Under the pieces are notes generated by a model. It was not told the origin of the DNA and searched no databases. It saw only the letters and a program-made list of their open reading frames with translations. This document shows positions 33,710 to 43,475 of a stretch of DNA of 64,000 nt, in pieces; positions within the stretch are counted from its first letter, which is position 1, and every line of letters begins with the position of its first letter. Origin of the DNA: Humidesulfovibrio sp. (lineage in GTDB: Bacteria; Desulfobacterota; Desulfovibrionia; Desulfovibrionales; Desulfovibrionaceae); contig NZ_JAVHLD010000002.1 in NCBI RefSeq assembly GCF_031082295.1, forward strand, positions 110,042 through 174,041. Reading direction: 5' to 3'. Position numbers and translations under genes: made by a program.

Positions 33710-34612
33710 ATGCAGAACGATTTCTACAAGGACCTGCTCGATAATCTCTACGACGGGGTCTACTTCGTCGACACCACGCGCACCATAACCTACTGGAACA
33801 AGGGAGCCGAACGCATCTCCGGCTACAGCGCCGACGAAGTCGCAGGGCGCAGCTGCGCCGACAACCTGCTTATGCATGTGGACGATGCTGGCAATCAGCT
33901 CTGCACTTGCGGTTGTCCTCTTGCCAGCACCCTGAAGGACGGGAAGTTGCGCGAGGCCGAGGTGTATCTGCACCACAAGGACGGGCACCGTGTTCCGGTG
34001 AGGATCCGCATCACCCCCATCACAGACGAACAGGATATCATCACCGGTGCTGTGGAGATCTTTTCAGACAACGCCGGCCAACGAGAAATCCGTCACGAAC
34101 TCAGCGAGATGAAGCACCTGAGCATGCTCGACACGCTGACCAGGCTGGGCAACCGCCGTGCCGCGTCTGAAGATTTCGAACGCAAAATTAAGGCGCTGCG
34201 CAATTTCAAGACCCCCTTCGGCCTACTCTTCGTGGATATCGATGGCTTCAAGCAGATTAATGACAGCCATGGGCACGAGGTCGGCGACCGGGTTCTCGCC
34301 ATGGTTGCCAAGTCGCTCACCAGCGCACTTCGTGGCGTGGACAAGGTCAGCCGCTGGGGGGGCGAGGAATTCCTGGCGCTGATTCCAGGCGTCGACGCGG
34401 CACGTTTCCGGGCCATTGCGGAACGCATGCGTCGGCTGGTGGAGGCAAGCGCCCTGCCCCTGCCCTCCGGGCTGCTCCGCGTCACGGTGTCAGTTGGCGG
34501 CAGCATGGCCCAGCCGACCGACACGCTGGAATCCCTCGTCCAGCGGGCCGATGAAATGATGTACCGAGCCAAGAGTTCAGGGCGGAACTGCACCTCGCTC
34601 GACTGCGCCTGA
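33710..34612 (+). CDS. PAS-GGDEF diguanylate cyclase
   Basis: 300 residues. It makes cyclic di-GMP from two GTP. A PAS domain (about 8-120; NLYDGVYFVDTTRTITYWNK) contains a CTCGCPL cysteine cluster common in this PAS subtype. The GGDEF domain (about 140-295) has FVDIDGFKQINDSHGH and the active-site motif WGGEEF; RGVD, five residues before it, is the RxxD inhibitory site, so product inhibition should operate. GAGGGA lies just before ATG 33710; 33677 and 33590 are less likely starts. The fragment is soluble. Confidence 0.93.
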   Translation: MQNDFYKDLLDNLYDGVYFVDTTRTITYWNKGAERISGYSADEVAGRSCADNLLMHVDDAGNQLCTCGCPLASTLKDGKLREAEVYLHHKDGHRVPVRIRITPITDEQDIITGAVEIFSDNAGQREIRHELSEMKHLSMLDTLTRLGNRRAASEDFERKIKALRNFKTPFGLLFVDIDGFKQINDSHGHEVGDRVLAMVAKSLTSALRGVDKVSRWGGEEFLALIPGVDAARFRAIAERMRRLVEASALPLPSGLLRVTVSVGGSMAQPTDTLESLVQRADEMMYRAKSSGRNCTSLDCA

Positions 34613-34614
34613 GG

Positions 34615-35274
34615 CTACAGTCCGAGAACCGCGCCACCAGGACCAAGAAGAAGCTCGCGGCCAAGCCCTGCAGCCAGCACCCACATGGTCAGGCAAACGA
34701 TGGCGTCCAGCACGCGCCAAGCCACAGGCTTGCGCAGCACAGGCGCCAACAAGCGTCCGCCCAGGCTGAGCGAAAAGAACCACAAGGCCGAAGCCAGCAC
34801 TGCGCCCATACCGAAGCTGAGCCGTCCCGGCGCATCCAAACGCGCTGACAATCCGCCGATGAGCACGACTGTGTCGAGCAGTGCGTGAGGATTGAGCAGG
34901 CTCACGCCCAAAGCAGCAAGTACTATGGCGCCGACAGAAGGCGTCGGCGCGGCGAGCTCGAGGCCCAGAGTTTCGCCTCGCAAAGCGTTTTGCATGGCCC
35001 TCAGTCCGTAGAGAACAAGAAAGAGCACTCCACCCAAAGCGAGAAGGCTTGAGGCCAGCGGCGTCCGTGACACCGTCAGGCCGACCCCGCCTACCCCAGC
35101 GCTGATGAGCAACCCGTCGCAGAGGGTGCAGACTCCTGCCACAAGCCAGGGCCGATGCCCGCGTGCGCCCTGCGTCAGCACAAAGACGTTCTGCGCGCCT
35201 ATGGCCACAATGAGCCCAAAGCTCAGGGCAAACCCCTGCGCCAACTGCGGCCAGACAAACTCAACTCCAGGCAT
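34615..35274 (-). CDS. argO: Arginine/lysine exporter, ArgO (LysE) family
   Basis: 219 residues, six predicted helices. FGLIVAIGAQNVFVLTQGARG is the LysE/ArgO signature and LGVSLLNPHALLDTVVLIG the second conserved stretch. It exports arginine, canavanine or lysine. ATG 35274 has GAGGAGG upstream. The divergent neighbour is an ArgP-type LysR regulator, which in other bacteria activates argO, so the pairing supports function. Confidence 0.92.
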   Translation of the reverse strand: MPGVEFVWPQLAQGFALSFGLIVAIGAQNVFVLTQGARGHRPWLVAGVCTLCDGLLISAGVGGVGLTVSRTPLASSLLALGGVLFLVLYGLRAMQNALRGETLGLELAAPTPSVGAIVLAALGVSLLNPHALLDTVVLIGGLSARLDAPGRLSFGMGAVLASALWFFSLSLGGRLLAPVLRKPVAWRVLDAIVCLTMWVLAAGLGRELLLGPGGAVLGL

Positions 35275-35331
35275 GTTCGCCTCCTCTTGGCCCGCACATA
35301 CCCCGCCAAGCACAACAAGTACAATTAATTC

Positions 35332-35360
35332 TTTTCAAATGTCATTCATTATGCTAATAT
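35332..35360 (+). promoter_or_regulatory. Promoter of argP, close to the start codon
   Basis: TTTTCA (35332-35337), 17 nt, TAATAT (35355-35360). The -10 ends 6 nt before ATG 35367 and there is no Shine-Dalgarno sequence, so argP mRNA may be leaderless. Confidence 0.5.
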
Positions 35361-35366
35361 ATACTC

Positions 35367-36287
35367 ATGATCGAAGCCAAACACCTGGAAACGCTAACGG
35401 CCGTCATTGAAGAAGGCGGCTTTGAGCGAGCGGCACGGCGGCTCAACATCACGCAATCAGCGGTATCCCAGCGCATCCGGCAAATGGAGGAGGCGACAGG
35501 GCAGCCTGTGCTTACACGCACGCAACCTCCACGCCCCACAGGGCCAGGTCGAGCCTTGCTCCGCCATGCGCGCCGTGTGACTCTGCTGGAGGCCGAACTT
35601 GAGGCGGAGATGGAGAGGTTGTGCGCTTCGTCGGAACACGCAGACGCAAACGGTCAGCCCTGGCAGCCCTTGGCCCTTGCCGTCAACGCCGACACGTTGG
35701 CCACATGGCTGGCCGATGCCGTGTTACCGGTGCTTGCCTCGGAGCGGATAGCGCTTGATCTTCGCGTGGACGACCAGGAAAAGACGCTGGAACTCTTGCG
35801 AAACGGCGAGGTGTCTGGGTGCATCAGCGCGCGAAAGACTCCGCCGCAGGGCTGCCGGGCAGAGTTCCTGGGGCATATGACCTACCATTGCGCCTGCAGC
35901 CCAGCCTTTGCCCAACGCTGGTTTGCGGACGGCCTTTCTCTCAAGGCCGCGTGGAAGGCACCGGCAGTGGTCTTCAACCGCGACGACAATGTGCATGACA
36001 GCTACTTGGCCATGGTCCTGGGCGTGAGCCCGGAAAACGCGCCGCGCCATCACGTGCCCGACTCCGAGCGGTTTGTCGACTTTGTGCTCGGAAGCGCCGG
36101 ATACGGACTCATTCCACATCTTCAAGCCAAGCCGCACTTCGCCACCGGTTCGCTCGTCGATTTGTCGCCTGTCACCATGCCGGTGCCGCTCTACTGGCAC
36201 TGCTGGAACATCCCTTCAAGGCTCCTGGCGCGCATGGGCAAGGCGCTGAAGGCCGAGGCTCGGAAACAGCTGCTGCCAGCGCCATGA
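35367..36287 (+). CDS. argP: LysR-family regulator ArgP
   Basis: 306 residues. The N-terminal HTH region LETLTAVIEEGGFERAAR, LNITQSAVSQRIRQME and the run VLTRTQPPRPTGPGRALL are the close signature of ArgP (IciA), which senses arginine and lysine and activates argO. The C-terminal effector domain (about 95-300) is intact. The start agrees with the ArgP N-terminus. Divergent from argO with 92 bp between. Confidence 0.93.
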   Translation: MIEAKHLETLTAVIEEGGFERAARRLNITQSAVSQRIRQMEEATGQPVLTRTQPPRPTGPGRALLRHARRVTLLEAELEAEMERLCASSEHADANGQPWQPLALAVNADTLATWLADAVLPVLASERIALDLRVDDQEKTLELLRNGEVSGCISARKTPPQGCRAEFLGHMTYHCACSPAFAQRWFADGLSLKAAWKAPAVVFNRDDNVHDSYLAMVLGVSPENAPRHHVPDSERFVDFVLGSAGYGLIPHLQAKPHFATGSLVDLSPVTMPVPLYWHCWNIPSRLLARMGKALKAEARKQLLPAP

Positions 36288-36323
36288 AAAAGGCCGGAGC
36301 AGGTCGCCCTGCCCCGGCCTTTT
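36288..36323. terminator. Bidirectional terminator between argP and ahcY
   Basis: AAAAGGCCGG and CCGGCCTTTT, 10 bp, with an inner GCAG/CTGC stem. A-run on one side and T-run on the other serve the convergent genes. Confidence 0.85.
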
Positions 36324-36356
36324 GCCGATCTATCTGTCTTGCTTCGCCCGTCTCGC

Positions 36357-37775
36357 CTAGTAGCGGTAGTGGTCGGGCTTGAAGGGGCCGTCCACGGACA
36401 CGCCGAGGTAGTCGGCCTGGGCCTTGGAGAGCTTGTCGAGCTGCACGCCCAGGCGCTCCAGGTGCAGGCGCGCGACCTCTTCGTCCAGCTTCTTGGGCAG
36501 GATCATGACCTTAGGCTCGTACTTGTTGGCGGCCAGGTCGAGCTGAGCCAGCACCTGGTTGGTGAAGGAGTTGCTCATGACGAAGCTGGGGTGGCCGGTG
36601 GCGCAGCCCAGGTTCACCAGACGGCCTTCCGCCAGGACAATGAGGGATTTGCCGCTGGGCAGGGTCCACTTGTCCACCTGGGGCTTGATCTCAAGCTTCG
36701 TGCACTTGGGATTGTTCTCCAGGAAGCTCATCTCGATCTCGGAATCAAAGTGGCCGATGTTGCAGAGGATGGCCTCGTCCTTCATCTTGAGCATGTGCTT
36801 GGAATTGACCACATGGTAGTTGCCGGTGGCGGTGATGAAGATGTCGCCAAGCTCGCAGGCCTTGTCCATGGGCAGGACTTCATAGCCTTCCATGGCCGCC
36901 TGGAGCGCGCAGATGGGGTCGATCTCGGTGACGATGACGCGGGAGCCGAAGCCGCGCATGGACTGGGCGCAGCCCTTGCCCACGTCGCCGTAGCCGACAA
37001 CCACGCTGATCTTGCCGGCGATCATGACGTCGGTGGCGCGCTTGATGCCGTCAGCCAGGGACTCGCGGCAGCCGTACAAGTTGTCGAACTTGCTCTTGGT
37101 CACGGAGTCGTTGACGTTGATGGCCGGGAACAGCAACTCGCCCTTCTTGGCCATCTCGTACAGACGATGCACGCCGGTGGTGGTTTCCTCGCTCACGCCG
37201 CGCACCTTGGCCGCGATCTTGGTCCACTTCTTGGGATCGGACTTGTAGCCGTGGGCCAGGCGGTCCATGATGATCTGGAATTCCTTATTGTCCACCTTCT
37301 TCTTGAGCAGCGCGGGCTGCTTCTCGCATTTCACGCCCTGATGAATCATGAGGGTGGCGTCGCCGCCGTCGTCCACGATGAGGTCCGGGCCGGAACCGTC
37401 AGGCCAGGTGAGGGCCTGCTCGGTGCACCACCAGTACTCCTCCAGGCTCTCGCCCTTCCAGGCGAAGACCTTGGCGGTCTTGGCCTTGGCGATGGCGGCG
37501 GCGGCATGGTCCTGGGTGCTGAAGATGTTGCAGGAGGCCCAGCGCAGGTCCGCGCCCAGGGCGGCCAACGTCTCAATGAGCATGGCGGTCTGGATGGTCA
37601 TGTGCAGGCTGCCCATGATCTTCAGGCCCTTCAGGGGCTTCTTCTTGCCATATTTCTTGCGCAGCGCCATGAGCCCGGGCATCTCGTTCTCGGAAAGCTG
37701 CAGCTCCTTGCGGCCCCAATCGGCCAGGGACATGTCGGCAACGCGGTAGTTCATCTTCAGGTCAAGTTCCATCAT
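36357..37775 (-). CDS. ahcY: Adenosylhomocysteinase
   Basis: 472 residues. It splits S-adenosylhomocysteine to adenosine and homocysteine, closing the SAM cycle. [16 protein letters not shown] is the substrate site, [18 protein letters not shown] the NAD-binding loop, and the C-terminus ends PDHYRY as in the family. GGAGGATAG precedes a double ATG at 37775/37772. It follows the SahR-type gene by 50 nt on the same strand, so one operator at 38771 should control both. Confidence 0.97.
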   Translation of the reverse strand: MMELDLKMNYRVADMSLADWGRKELQLSENEMPGLMALRKKYGKKKPLKGLKIMGSLHMTIQTAMLIETLAALGADLRWASCNIFSTQDHAAAAIAKAKTAKVFAWKGESLEEYWWCTEQALTWPDGSGPDLIVDDGGDATLMIHQGVKCEKQPALLKKKVDNKEFQIIMDRLAHGYKSDPKKWTKIAAKVRGVSEETTTGVHRLYEMAKKGELLFPAINVNDSVTKSKFDNLYGCRESLADGIKRATDVMIAGKISVVVGYGDVGKGCAQSMRGFGSRVIVTEIDPICALQAAMEGYEVLPMDKACELGDIFITATGNYHVVNSKHMLKMKDEAILCNIGHFDSEIEMSFLENNPKCTKLEIKPQVDKWTLPSGKSLIVLAEGRLVNLGCATGHPSFVMSNSFTNQVLAQLDLAANKYEPKVMILPKKLDEEVARLHLERLGVQLDKLSKAQADYLGVSVDGPFKPDHYRY

Positions 37776-37825
37776 TTCGCTATCCTCCGAAAGTGTTTAC
37801 GAAAAAGGTTTAACCAGGGCAGTTG

Positions 37826-38755
37826 CTATGGTCTCGCCGCCTCGGCGAGAAGCACGTTGAGCCCCTGGTTGACTGGGTACAGTTCCACCGGACCGGGCAC
37901 AAAACCGGCCTCCTCAAACCATGCGCGCAATTGCTGCTGATCCAGGCCGAGACGCGCATCGCCGTATTGCACGCGCATGGCCTCGTTCTCGTGGCGGTCA
38001 AAATCGGCGATGATGAGACGCCCGCCGGGACACAGCACGCGGCGCGCCTCCGAAAGCGCGGCCACGGGGTCCGGCAGGTGGTGCAAGACCATGGAAAGCA
38101 CGGCGGCGTGGGCCTCGCCTTCGCGCAAGGGCAAGTGCGTCAAATCGCCCAGTCGCAAGCTGACCCCGGCCTGACCGCTCTGCGAGGCCTTGCCGTTCAG
38201 GCGCTGCCCAGCCAGCTCCAGCATGCGCTGCGAGTTGTCCACGCCGATGACCAGACAGGCGCGCTCGCTCAGGCGCTCCAAAAGCTCGCCCGGGCCGCAC
38301 CCGAGGTCGGCAACGGCTGCGCCCTCCGGCACTCGTTCGGCGATGATTCCAGGCAGATCCAGCTCGCCCAGGACCTCGCGCGAAAGGTCGCGCCAGCGCC
38401 CGGCCACGGCGTCGAAGAACCGGCGCGTGGCCTGTACGCGTTCACGCACAGCGGCGTCGGCTCGTGCGGCGTCGGTAACGAATTCAGGCGTATCCATAAA
38501 TTCGGCGGAGGTGTCGAGCAGCGTCCTCCCCGGATCGCTGGAGGCCGCGCGGTAAAAGGCCCAAAGCCCTTCGCGGCGGCAGTCAACCAACCCGGCCTCG
38601 TCCAGTATCTTAAGGTGCCTGGAGATGCGCGGTTGGCCCATGCCCATGACCGCCACCAGCTCTCCCACGTTGAGCTCATGGCGGCGAAGGATGCCGACGA
38701 GCCGCAGTCGGGTTTCATCGGCCAGGGCTTTGTGTATGCGCAAGAGGTCGGTCAT
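37826..38755 (-). CDS. sahR: SahR-type ArsR-family regulator with methyltransferase domain
   Basis: 309 residues. The N-terminal ~90 are an ArsR winged helix (ALADETRLRLVGILRRHELN, GQPRISRHLKILDEAGLV). Residues about 130-309 are a class I methyltransferase fold with the SAM-binding loop VADLGCGPGELLERL and MVLHHLPDP. SahR regulators of Desulfovibrio have this build, bind S-adenosylhomocysteine and repress SAM-cycle genes, and lie beside ahcY as here. The metal-binding cysteines of classical ArsR are absent. A near-perfect palindrome lies 16-33 nt upstream of the ATG. Confidence 0.9.
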   Translation of the reverse strand: MTDLLRIHKALADETRLRLVGILRRHELNVGELVAVMGMGQPRISRHLKILDEAGLVDCRREGLWAFYRAASSDPGRTLLDTSAEFMDTPEFVTDAARADAAVRERVQATRRFFDAVAGRWRDLSREVLGELDLPGIIAERVPEGAAVADLGCGPGELLERLSERACLVIGVDNSQRMLELAGQRLNGKASQSGQAGVSLRLGDLTHLPLREGEAHAAVLSMVLHHLPDPVAALSEARRVLCPGGRLIIADFDRHENEAMRVQYGDARLGLDQQQLRAWFEEAGFVPGPVELYPVNQGLNVLLAEAARP

Positions 38756-38770
38756 TGGTCTCCATCATTA

Positions 38771-38788
38771 TATCAATATATCTTGATA
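38771..38788. promoter_or_regulatory. SahR operator (18-bp palindrome)
   Basis: TATCAATATATCTTGATA: arms TATCAA and TTGATA are perfect, and 8 of 9 position pairs are complementary. It sits upstream of sahR-ahcY where an autoregulatory operator should be. Confidence 0.75.
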
Positions 38789-38859
38789 AAGAGTTCTTAC
38801 GACTCGGTCACCTCTTCGTCAAGCACTTTTTCGTCGAAGGCTGGCTAAATTCTATTCAA

Positions 38860-38874
38860 TGGCACTCAGTGCCA
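38860..38874. repeat. 15-bp perfect palindrome upstream of the chemoreceptor gene
   Basis: TGGCACT C AGTGCCA, 89 nt before ATG 38963. It could be a regulator site; nothing identifies the protein. Confidence 0.35.
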
Positions 38875-38962
38875 ACCTATTGTATTGATAGACTCCATTG
38901 CGCCAGCCTATAGCTCGTGTTATGGCGCAGGCAATCATCATCCTCATACCCTGGAGATTCAG

Positions 38963-40879
38963 ATGAAGAACCTGCGCTTGTCCATGAAGTTAGGACTTGG
39001 TTTCGGGTCCGTTCTCGTGCTGACCGCCCTGATCGCATTGCTCGCCTGGCAAGGCTACTCCGAAGCGATTGACCGCATGGACAAGTCTGATGCCATGTCC
39101 GACATAATAAAGTCGGTACTGGAAATCAGGCGTCAGGAAAAGAATTTCCAGATTCGGCATGACGTGAAGAGCGTCGAGGAAGTCGGCAAGAATGTCGAAG
39201 CCATCCAGGCCAAGGCCAAGGTCTACAAGGATCGCTTTTCAGACACTGCAAACAAGGAACAAATGGACCACGTTCTCAAGGCCACCCTCGGATACGCCGC
39301 TGCTTTCAAGGGTTTTATCGATAGCTATGAGCAGCGGCTGAACACGCAGAAGACGATGGGGGCCTCAGCGCTGAAGGCCATGCATAAGGCCGAAGAGCTG
39401 AACAAGGACCAGAGCGCGGAAATGACTCGGGGCATCCGCTCCAAGTCCAACGCCCAGACCCTGGAACGTCTCCTGCTTAACACAAACGATGCGGGCAAAC
39501 TTGAAGCCCAATTATGCCTCATGCGCCTCACAGTCATGTACTACATCCAGACCACTGATCCGGCGTACGCCCAGAAGGCCCTGGAAATCGGACAGGGCGT
39601 TCTCAACCAAGGTGCAGCCCTCAAGGCGCGCCTGGTTAAGCAGGAGAACATAGCTCTTGCCACCCAGATACTGGCCGAAACGTCTGAGTACATGAACAAT
39701 ATCAACGCATATTCCAAACTTATTGCTAACCAGAAGGCAATGGAACAGCAGTTGATTGCCAGCGCACGTGACATGCAGAAGGTGTGCGAGATGGCGCGAG
39801 AGGATCAAAAAAGCAAGATGTTCAGCGGGATCGCGCGCTCGCGCGTCCTGCTCGCAAGCGGCGCCCTCCTGGCCCTGCTGCTTGGCACGGTGTTCGCGCT
39901 GTTCATCACCCGGGGCATTACCGGGCCGGTGCGCAAGGGGCTGATTTTCGCCAAAGAGCTTGCCGAGGGCAACCTCGCGGCGCACATCGAGGTTAACCAG
40001 AAGGACGAGATCGGGGCATTGGCCGCTGCGCTCACGAACATGGCTGGTCACCTGCGCGATGTTGTCCTCCAGGTCAATTCTTCAGCCGAGGCAGTGGCTT
40101 CCGGATCAGAAGAGCTGGCAGCGTCAAGCGAGTCCCTCTCTCAAGGTGCGACGGAACAGGCGGCCAGCGTGGAGGAGATATCCTCCAGCATCGAGGAGAT
40201 GGCCTCAAACATCCGTCAGAACGCTGATAACGCTCAGCAGACTGAGGTCATGGCCAAGAAGAGCTCAGAAGATGCCCGCGAGGGCGGTGCTGCGGTTGAC
40301 CAAACCCTGAATGCAATGCGAGAGATCGTTGAAAAGATTGGCTTCATCGAGGAGATCGCTCGGCAGACAAACCTGTTGGCCCTGAACGCCGCCATCGAGG
40401 CTGCTCGCGCGGGCGAACACGGCAAGGGCTTTGCCGTGGTTGCGGCGGAAGTGCGCAAGCTGGCCGAGCGTAGCGGGGCTGCGGCCAACGAGATCGGCCA
40501 GCTTTCCAACAGAAGCCTTGTGGTGGCCGAGAAGGCTGGCCAGATGTTGGGCAAGATCGTGCCGGACATCGAGCGCACCAGCGAACTGGTGCAGGAGATC
40601 AGCGCGGCCTGCAACGAACAGCATAACGGCGCGACCCTGATGAACAAGGCCATCCAGCAGCTCGATCATGTAATCCAACAAAACGCCTCGGCCTCTGAAG
40701 AAACGGCCAGCACCAGCGAGGAGTTGGCGGCCCAAGCGCAACGTATGCAACGCGTGATGCAGTTCTTCAAGCTCGACGGCGGCCCGAGTCGCTCAAAGCC
40801 GCTCGCGCTGGAGGCCGCGACAGCCAATCCTGAATCGAGCGTGGACAAGTTGGAGGACGACGGCTTCCAGAAATTCTAG
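38963..40879 (+). CDS. Methyl-accepting chemotaxis protein
   Basis: 638 residues. Transmembrane helix 1 ([20 protein letters not shown]) and helix 2 (about 293-313) bracket a ~250-residue periplasmic helical sensor whose [14 protein letters not shown] opening recalls HBM-type sensors. A HAMP domain follows ([19 protein letters not shown]), then the coiled-coil signalling domain with its conserved tip [19 protein letters not shown] near residue 463. It reports an unidentified ligand to CheA/CheW. TGGAG lies before ATG 38963. There is no C-terminal NWETF-type pentapeptide. Confidence 0.94.
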   Translation: MKNLRLSMKLGLGFGSVLVLTALIALLAWQGYSEAIDRMDKSDAMSDIIKSVLEIRRQEKNFQIRHDVKSVEEVGKNVEAIQAKAKVYKDRFSDTANKEQMDHVLKATLGYAAAFKGFIDSYEQRLNTQKTMGASALKAMHKAEELNKDQSAEMTRGIRSKSNAQTLERLLLNTNDAGKLEAQLCLMRLTVMYYIQTTDPAYAQKALEIGQGVLNQGAALKARLVKQENIALATQILAETSEYMNNINAYSKLIANQKAMEQQLIASARDMQKVCEMAREDQKSKMFSGIARSRVLLASGALLALLLGTVFALFITRGITGPVRKGLIFAKELAEGNLAAHIEVNQKDEIGALAAALTNMAGHLRDVVLQVNSSAEAVASGSEELAASSESLSQGATEQAASVEEISSSIEEMASNIRQNADNAQQTEVMAKKSSEDAREGGAAVDQTLNAMREIVEKIGFIEEIARQTNLLALNAAIEAARAGEHGKGFAVVAAEVRKLAERSGAAANEIGQLSNRSLVVAEKAGQMLGKIVPDIERTSELVQEISAACNEQHNGATLMNKAIQQLDHVIQQNASASEETASTSEELAAQAQRMQRVMQFFKLDGGPSRSKPLALEAATANPESSVDKLEDDGFQKF

Positions 40880-40907
40880 CCGACGGCTCAAACGAATGAA
40901 CGAAAAA

Positions 40908-40933
40908 GGCCCCGGGGCGGATGCTCCGGGGCC
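40908..40933 (+). terminator. Terminator after the chemoreceptor
   Basis: GGCCCCGG and CCGGGGCC, an 8-bp stem with a 10-nt loop, preceded by an A-run and followed by GATTGTTTTC; may also serve the convergent recJ. Confidence 0.75.
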
Positions 40934-40959
40934 GATTGTTTTCAAAGGGGCACGAAACT

Positions 40960-42741
40960 CTACCCGTCCCAGTCCTTCACCTGCAACTCTATCTTCGGGA
41001 TGCCGTCGAAGCGGTCGATCCTCGGCGTGAAGGCGAAGCGCATGAGCTTGCCCTGCACCGCGCTGGTGAGTTCCGCCGCCTTGCGCCAGACCTTGGCCGG
41101 AAGCAGCAAGCCGGGGCGGTCCCCTCTGCTTTCCGGCGTCCCCTGCTCAGCCAGCCCGAGCTTCACATGGTCCTTGCCGAATACCCGGTAGGTCTTCACC
41201 AGCACCGGCGGCGACACGAACAGCGGCTCCGGGTTGCCCATGCCGAAGGGCTGCAGCATCTCCAGCTCCTTCAACAATGTAAAGGAGATATCGCCGAAGC
41301 CCAATTCCCGGTCCAGCTTCAGCGAGGGCCGCAGCGGCACAGGGCCGAGCGCGGCCTCAACGGCCAGGTGGAAGCCCTCGCGCAGGGCATCAAGGTTCTG
41401 AAGCGCCATGGACAGCCCCGCCGCCTGCTTGTGCCCGCCGAAGCCCAGAAACAGATGCTCCAACCCGCTCAGCCCTTCGTGCAGGTCGAACTCCGCCACG
41501 CTGCGGCCCGAGCCCTTCCAGTGCGCGTCCTCGCCTTCGCCTTCGCGGCACAGCATGAGGACAGGCTTGTAGCAGCGCTCCACCACGCGCGAGGCCACGA
41601 TGCCGATGACGCCCGCGTGCCAATCCTCGCCCGCCAGCACAAGACCGAGACGGTCCTTCTGCTCCTCGGCCTGGGCCAGCGCCTGTTCCAGAATCTCCTG
41701 CTCCGAGCTGCGGCGTTTGGCGTTCAGCCCGTCGAGCTTGCTCGCCAGCGGGTTGGCCGTGTCCATGTCCGGCGCCAGCAGCATCGTCAGCGCGATCTGA
41801 GGATCGGCCATGCGCCCTGCGGCGTTGATGCGCGGGGCCAGGCCGAAGCCGATCTGTCCCGCCCCAAGTTCCGCCAGACGGTCATAGCCGCTGTACACCT
41901 TGAGCGAGGCGATGCCGGGGCGCCTGGCCTCCTTGATGAGCAGCAGCCCGTTCTTGACCAGGATGCGGTTCTGGGCGGTGAGGTGCACCACGTCGGCCAC
42001 GGTGCCCAGGGCCACAAGGTCCAGAAACTGGCGCATGTCCACGGGCTCGCCCGGAAGCAGTCGGTTGAGCGCCGCCATGAGAAAGAAGGCCACGCCCACG
42101 CCCGCCAGGTCACACAGGCCCGTGCAGTTGCCTTGGCAAATTTTCCCCTGGCACAACTGTGGGTTGCAGATGGCGGCTGCGGCGGGGAGTTCGTCCGGCG
42201 GCAGGTGGTGGTCGCTGACGACGACAGTCAGGCCGAGCTCATTGGCGCGCGCCACCTCGGCAACGGAGCTGATGCCGCAGTCCACCGTCAGCAACAGCTG
42301 CACGCCCTCGGCAGCCAGGCGCTCGATGCTTGGAATGCTCAGGCCGTAGCCGTGTTCCTTGCGGTTGGGCAGGAAGTGGCGCACCTGGCCAGAGCCGTCC
42401 AGGGGCGCGACCTCCGGCCCGAGGCGCTTGTGCAGAAAGTCCTTCACCAGCGCGGTAGAGGTGATGCCGTCCACGTCGTAGTCGCCCCAAACGCAGAACG
42501 TGGCGCCCTGGGTGATTTCGCGGGCGAGCACCGCGACCGCCTGCGTCAGGCCGGGAATGGTCTCAGGCGGGAGCAGATGGCGCAGGCCGGGCGAGAGGAA
42601 GCGGTCCATGTCCTGCGCAGAGGTGTAGCCACGGCGCCACAGCACCTCGGCAATGACTCGGGTGATGCCGAGTTCCTCGGCAAGCGTTCCGATGGAGTCC
42701 GGCACGGGCGCGTCGGACAGGAGTTTCCAGTTGCAGGGCAT
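40960..42741 (-). CDS. recJ: Single-stranded-DNA-specific exonuclease RecJ
   Basis: 593 residues. RecJ degrades single-stranded DNA 5' to 3' in recombination and mismatch repair. FCVWGDYDVDGITSTALV, LLTVDCGIS and the DHH motif VVVSDHHLP hold the metal ligands of the DHH phosphoesterase domain; AGRMADPQIALTMLLA precedes the DHHA1 part with FGGHKQAAGLSM. The OB-like C-terminus binds DNA. It is the last gene of the seven-gene operon, 8 nt after pyrF. Confidence 0.95.
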   Translation of the reverse strand: MPCNWKLLSDAPVPDSIGTLAEELGITRVIAEVLWRRGYTSAQDMDRFLSPGLRHLLPPETIPGLTQAVAVLAREITQGATFCVWGDYDVDGITSTALVKDFLHKRLGPEVAPLDGSGQVRHFLPNRKEHGYGLSIPSIERLAAEGVQLLLTVDCGISSVAEVARANELGLTVVVSDHHLPPDELPAAAAICNPQLCQGKICQGNCTGLCDLAGVGVAFFLMAALNRLLPGEPVDMRQFLDLVALGTVADVVHLTAQNRILVKNGLLLIKEARRPGIASLKVYSGYDRLAELGAGQIGFGLAPRINAAGRMADPQIALTMLLAPDMDTANPLASKLDGLNAKRRSSEQEILEQALAQAEEQKDRLGLVLAGEDWHAGVIGIVASRVVERCYKPVLMLCREGEGEDAHWKGSGRSVAEFDLHEGLSGLEHLFLGFGGHKQAAGLSMALQNLDALREGFHLAVEAALGPVPLRPSLKLDRELGFGDISFTLLKELEMLQPFGMGNPEPLFVSPPVLVKTYRVFGKDHVKLGLAEQGTPESRGDRPGLLLPAKVWRKAAELTSAVQGKLMRFAFTPRIDRFDGIPKIELQVKDWDG

Positions 42742-42749
42742 GTGAGGCC

Positions 42750-43475
42750 CTATGCCTGGGCCATGCGACGCAATATGTCGCGAGCGCTCTGGGCCGGATC
42801 AACAGCGCGGGTGATGGGGCGTCCCACCACCAGATAATCCGAACCGGCGGCCACGGCGGCCTCCGGGGTCATGACGCGGCGCTGGTCGTCGCCCTGCGCT
42901 GAGGTCGTCGCCGACGGATCGGGAATGCGAATGCCCGGCGTGAGGCACAGGAAGTCAGGCCCGCACTCGGCCTTGATGCGCGCCGCCTCCTGGCCGGAGC
43001 AGACCACGCCGTCCAGGCCCGCAGCACGCGAGGCCTTGGCCAGTTCCAGCACCACGGCGGCGGGTTCCCGGCCGTTCAGCACTGGCAGCGAGGGATCCAT
43101 CATGCTCGTGAGCACGGTGACGGCGAACAGCAGCGGCTTGGCGGCAAGCGCCATTTCAGCGGCGGCTTCGTCGCGCGCGGCAACAGCCACGCGGGCCATG
43201 TCCACCCCGCCACAGGCGTGGATGTTCAGCATGTCCGCGCCGGACTTGACGCACGAGCGCACCGCCCCGCGCACGGTGTTGGGGATGTCCAGAAACTTGA
43301 GATCCACGAACACCTTGAAGCCCAGAGCCTTGAGCTCCCGCACGATGCCCGGCCCCTCGGCCACGAACAGCTCCAGGCCGACCTTCATCCAGGGCGCGAC
43401 GCCCTGGACCTTCGCGGCCATGGCCACGGCCTCGGCCTGGGTCTGAAAATCAAGGGCGACGACAAGCTGGGCCAT
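42750..43475 (-). CDS. pyrF: Orotidine 5'-phosphate decarboxylase
   Basis: 241 residues. It makes UMP from OMP. The catalytic Asp-Lys-Asp cluster is in KVFVDLKFLDIPNTV; the phosphate loop is near YLVVGRPITRA. Its ATG at 43475 overlaps the gmk stop by one base (TAATG), and GGAGGCG lies inside the gmk end; the longer frame to 43490 is not needed. Confidence 0.95.
   Translation of the reverse strand: MAQLVVALDFQTQAEAVAMAAKVQGVAPWMKVGLELFVAEGPGIVRELKALGFKVFVDLKFLDIPNTVRGAVRSCVKSGADMLNIHACGGVDMARVAVAARDEAAAEMALAAKPLLFAVTVLTSMMDPSLPVLNGREPAAVVLELAKASRAAGLDGVVCSGQEAARIKAECGPDFLCLTPGIRIPDPSATTSAQGDDQRRVMTPEAAVAAGSDYLVVGRPITRAVDPAQSARDILRRMAQA

Noticed and set aside
38860-38874. Sigma54 promoter (TGGCAC ... 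GC) upstream of the chemoreceptor
   Set aside because: GG and GC are 8 nt apart, whereas the -24/-12 promoter needs 10; it is listed only as a palindrome.
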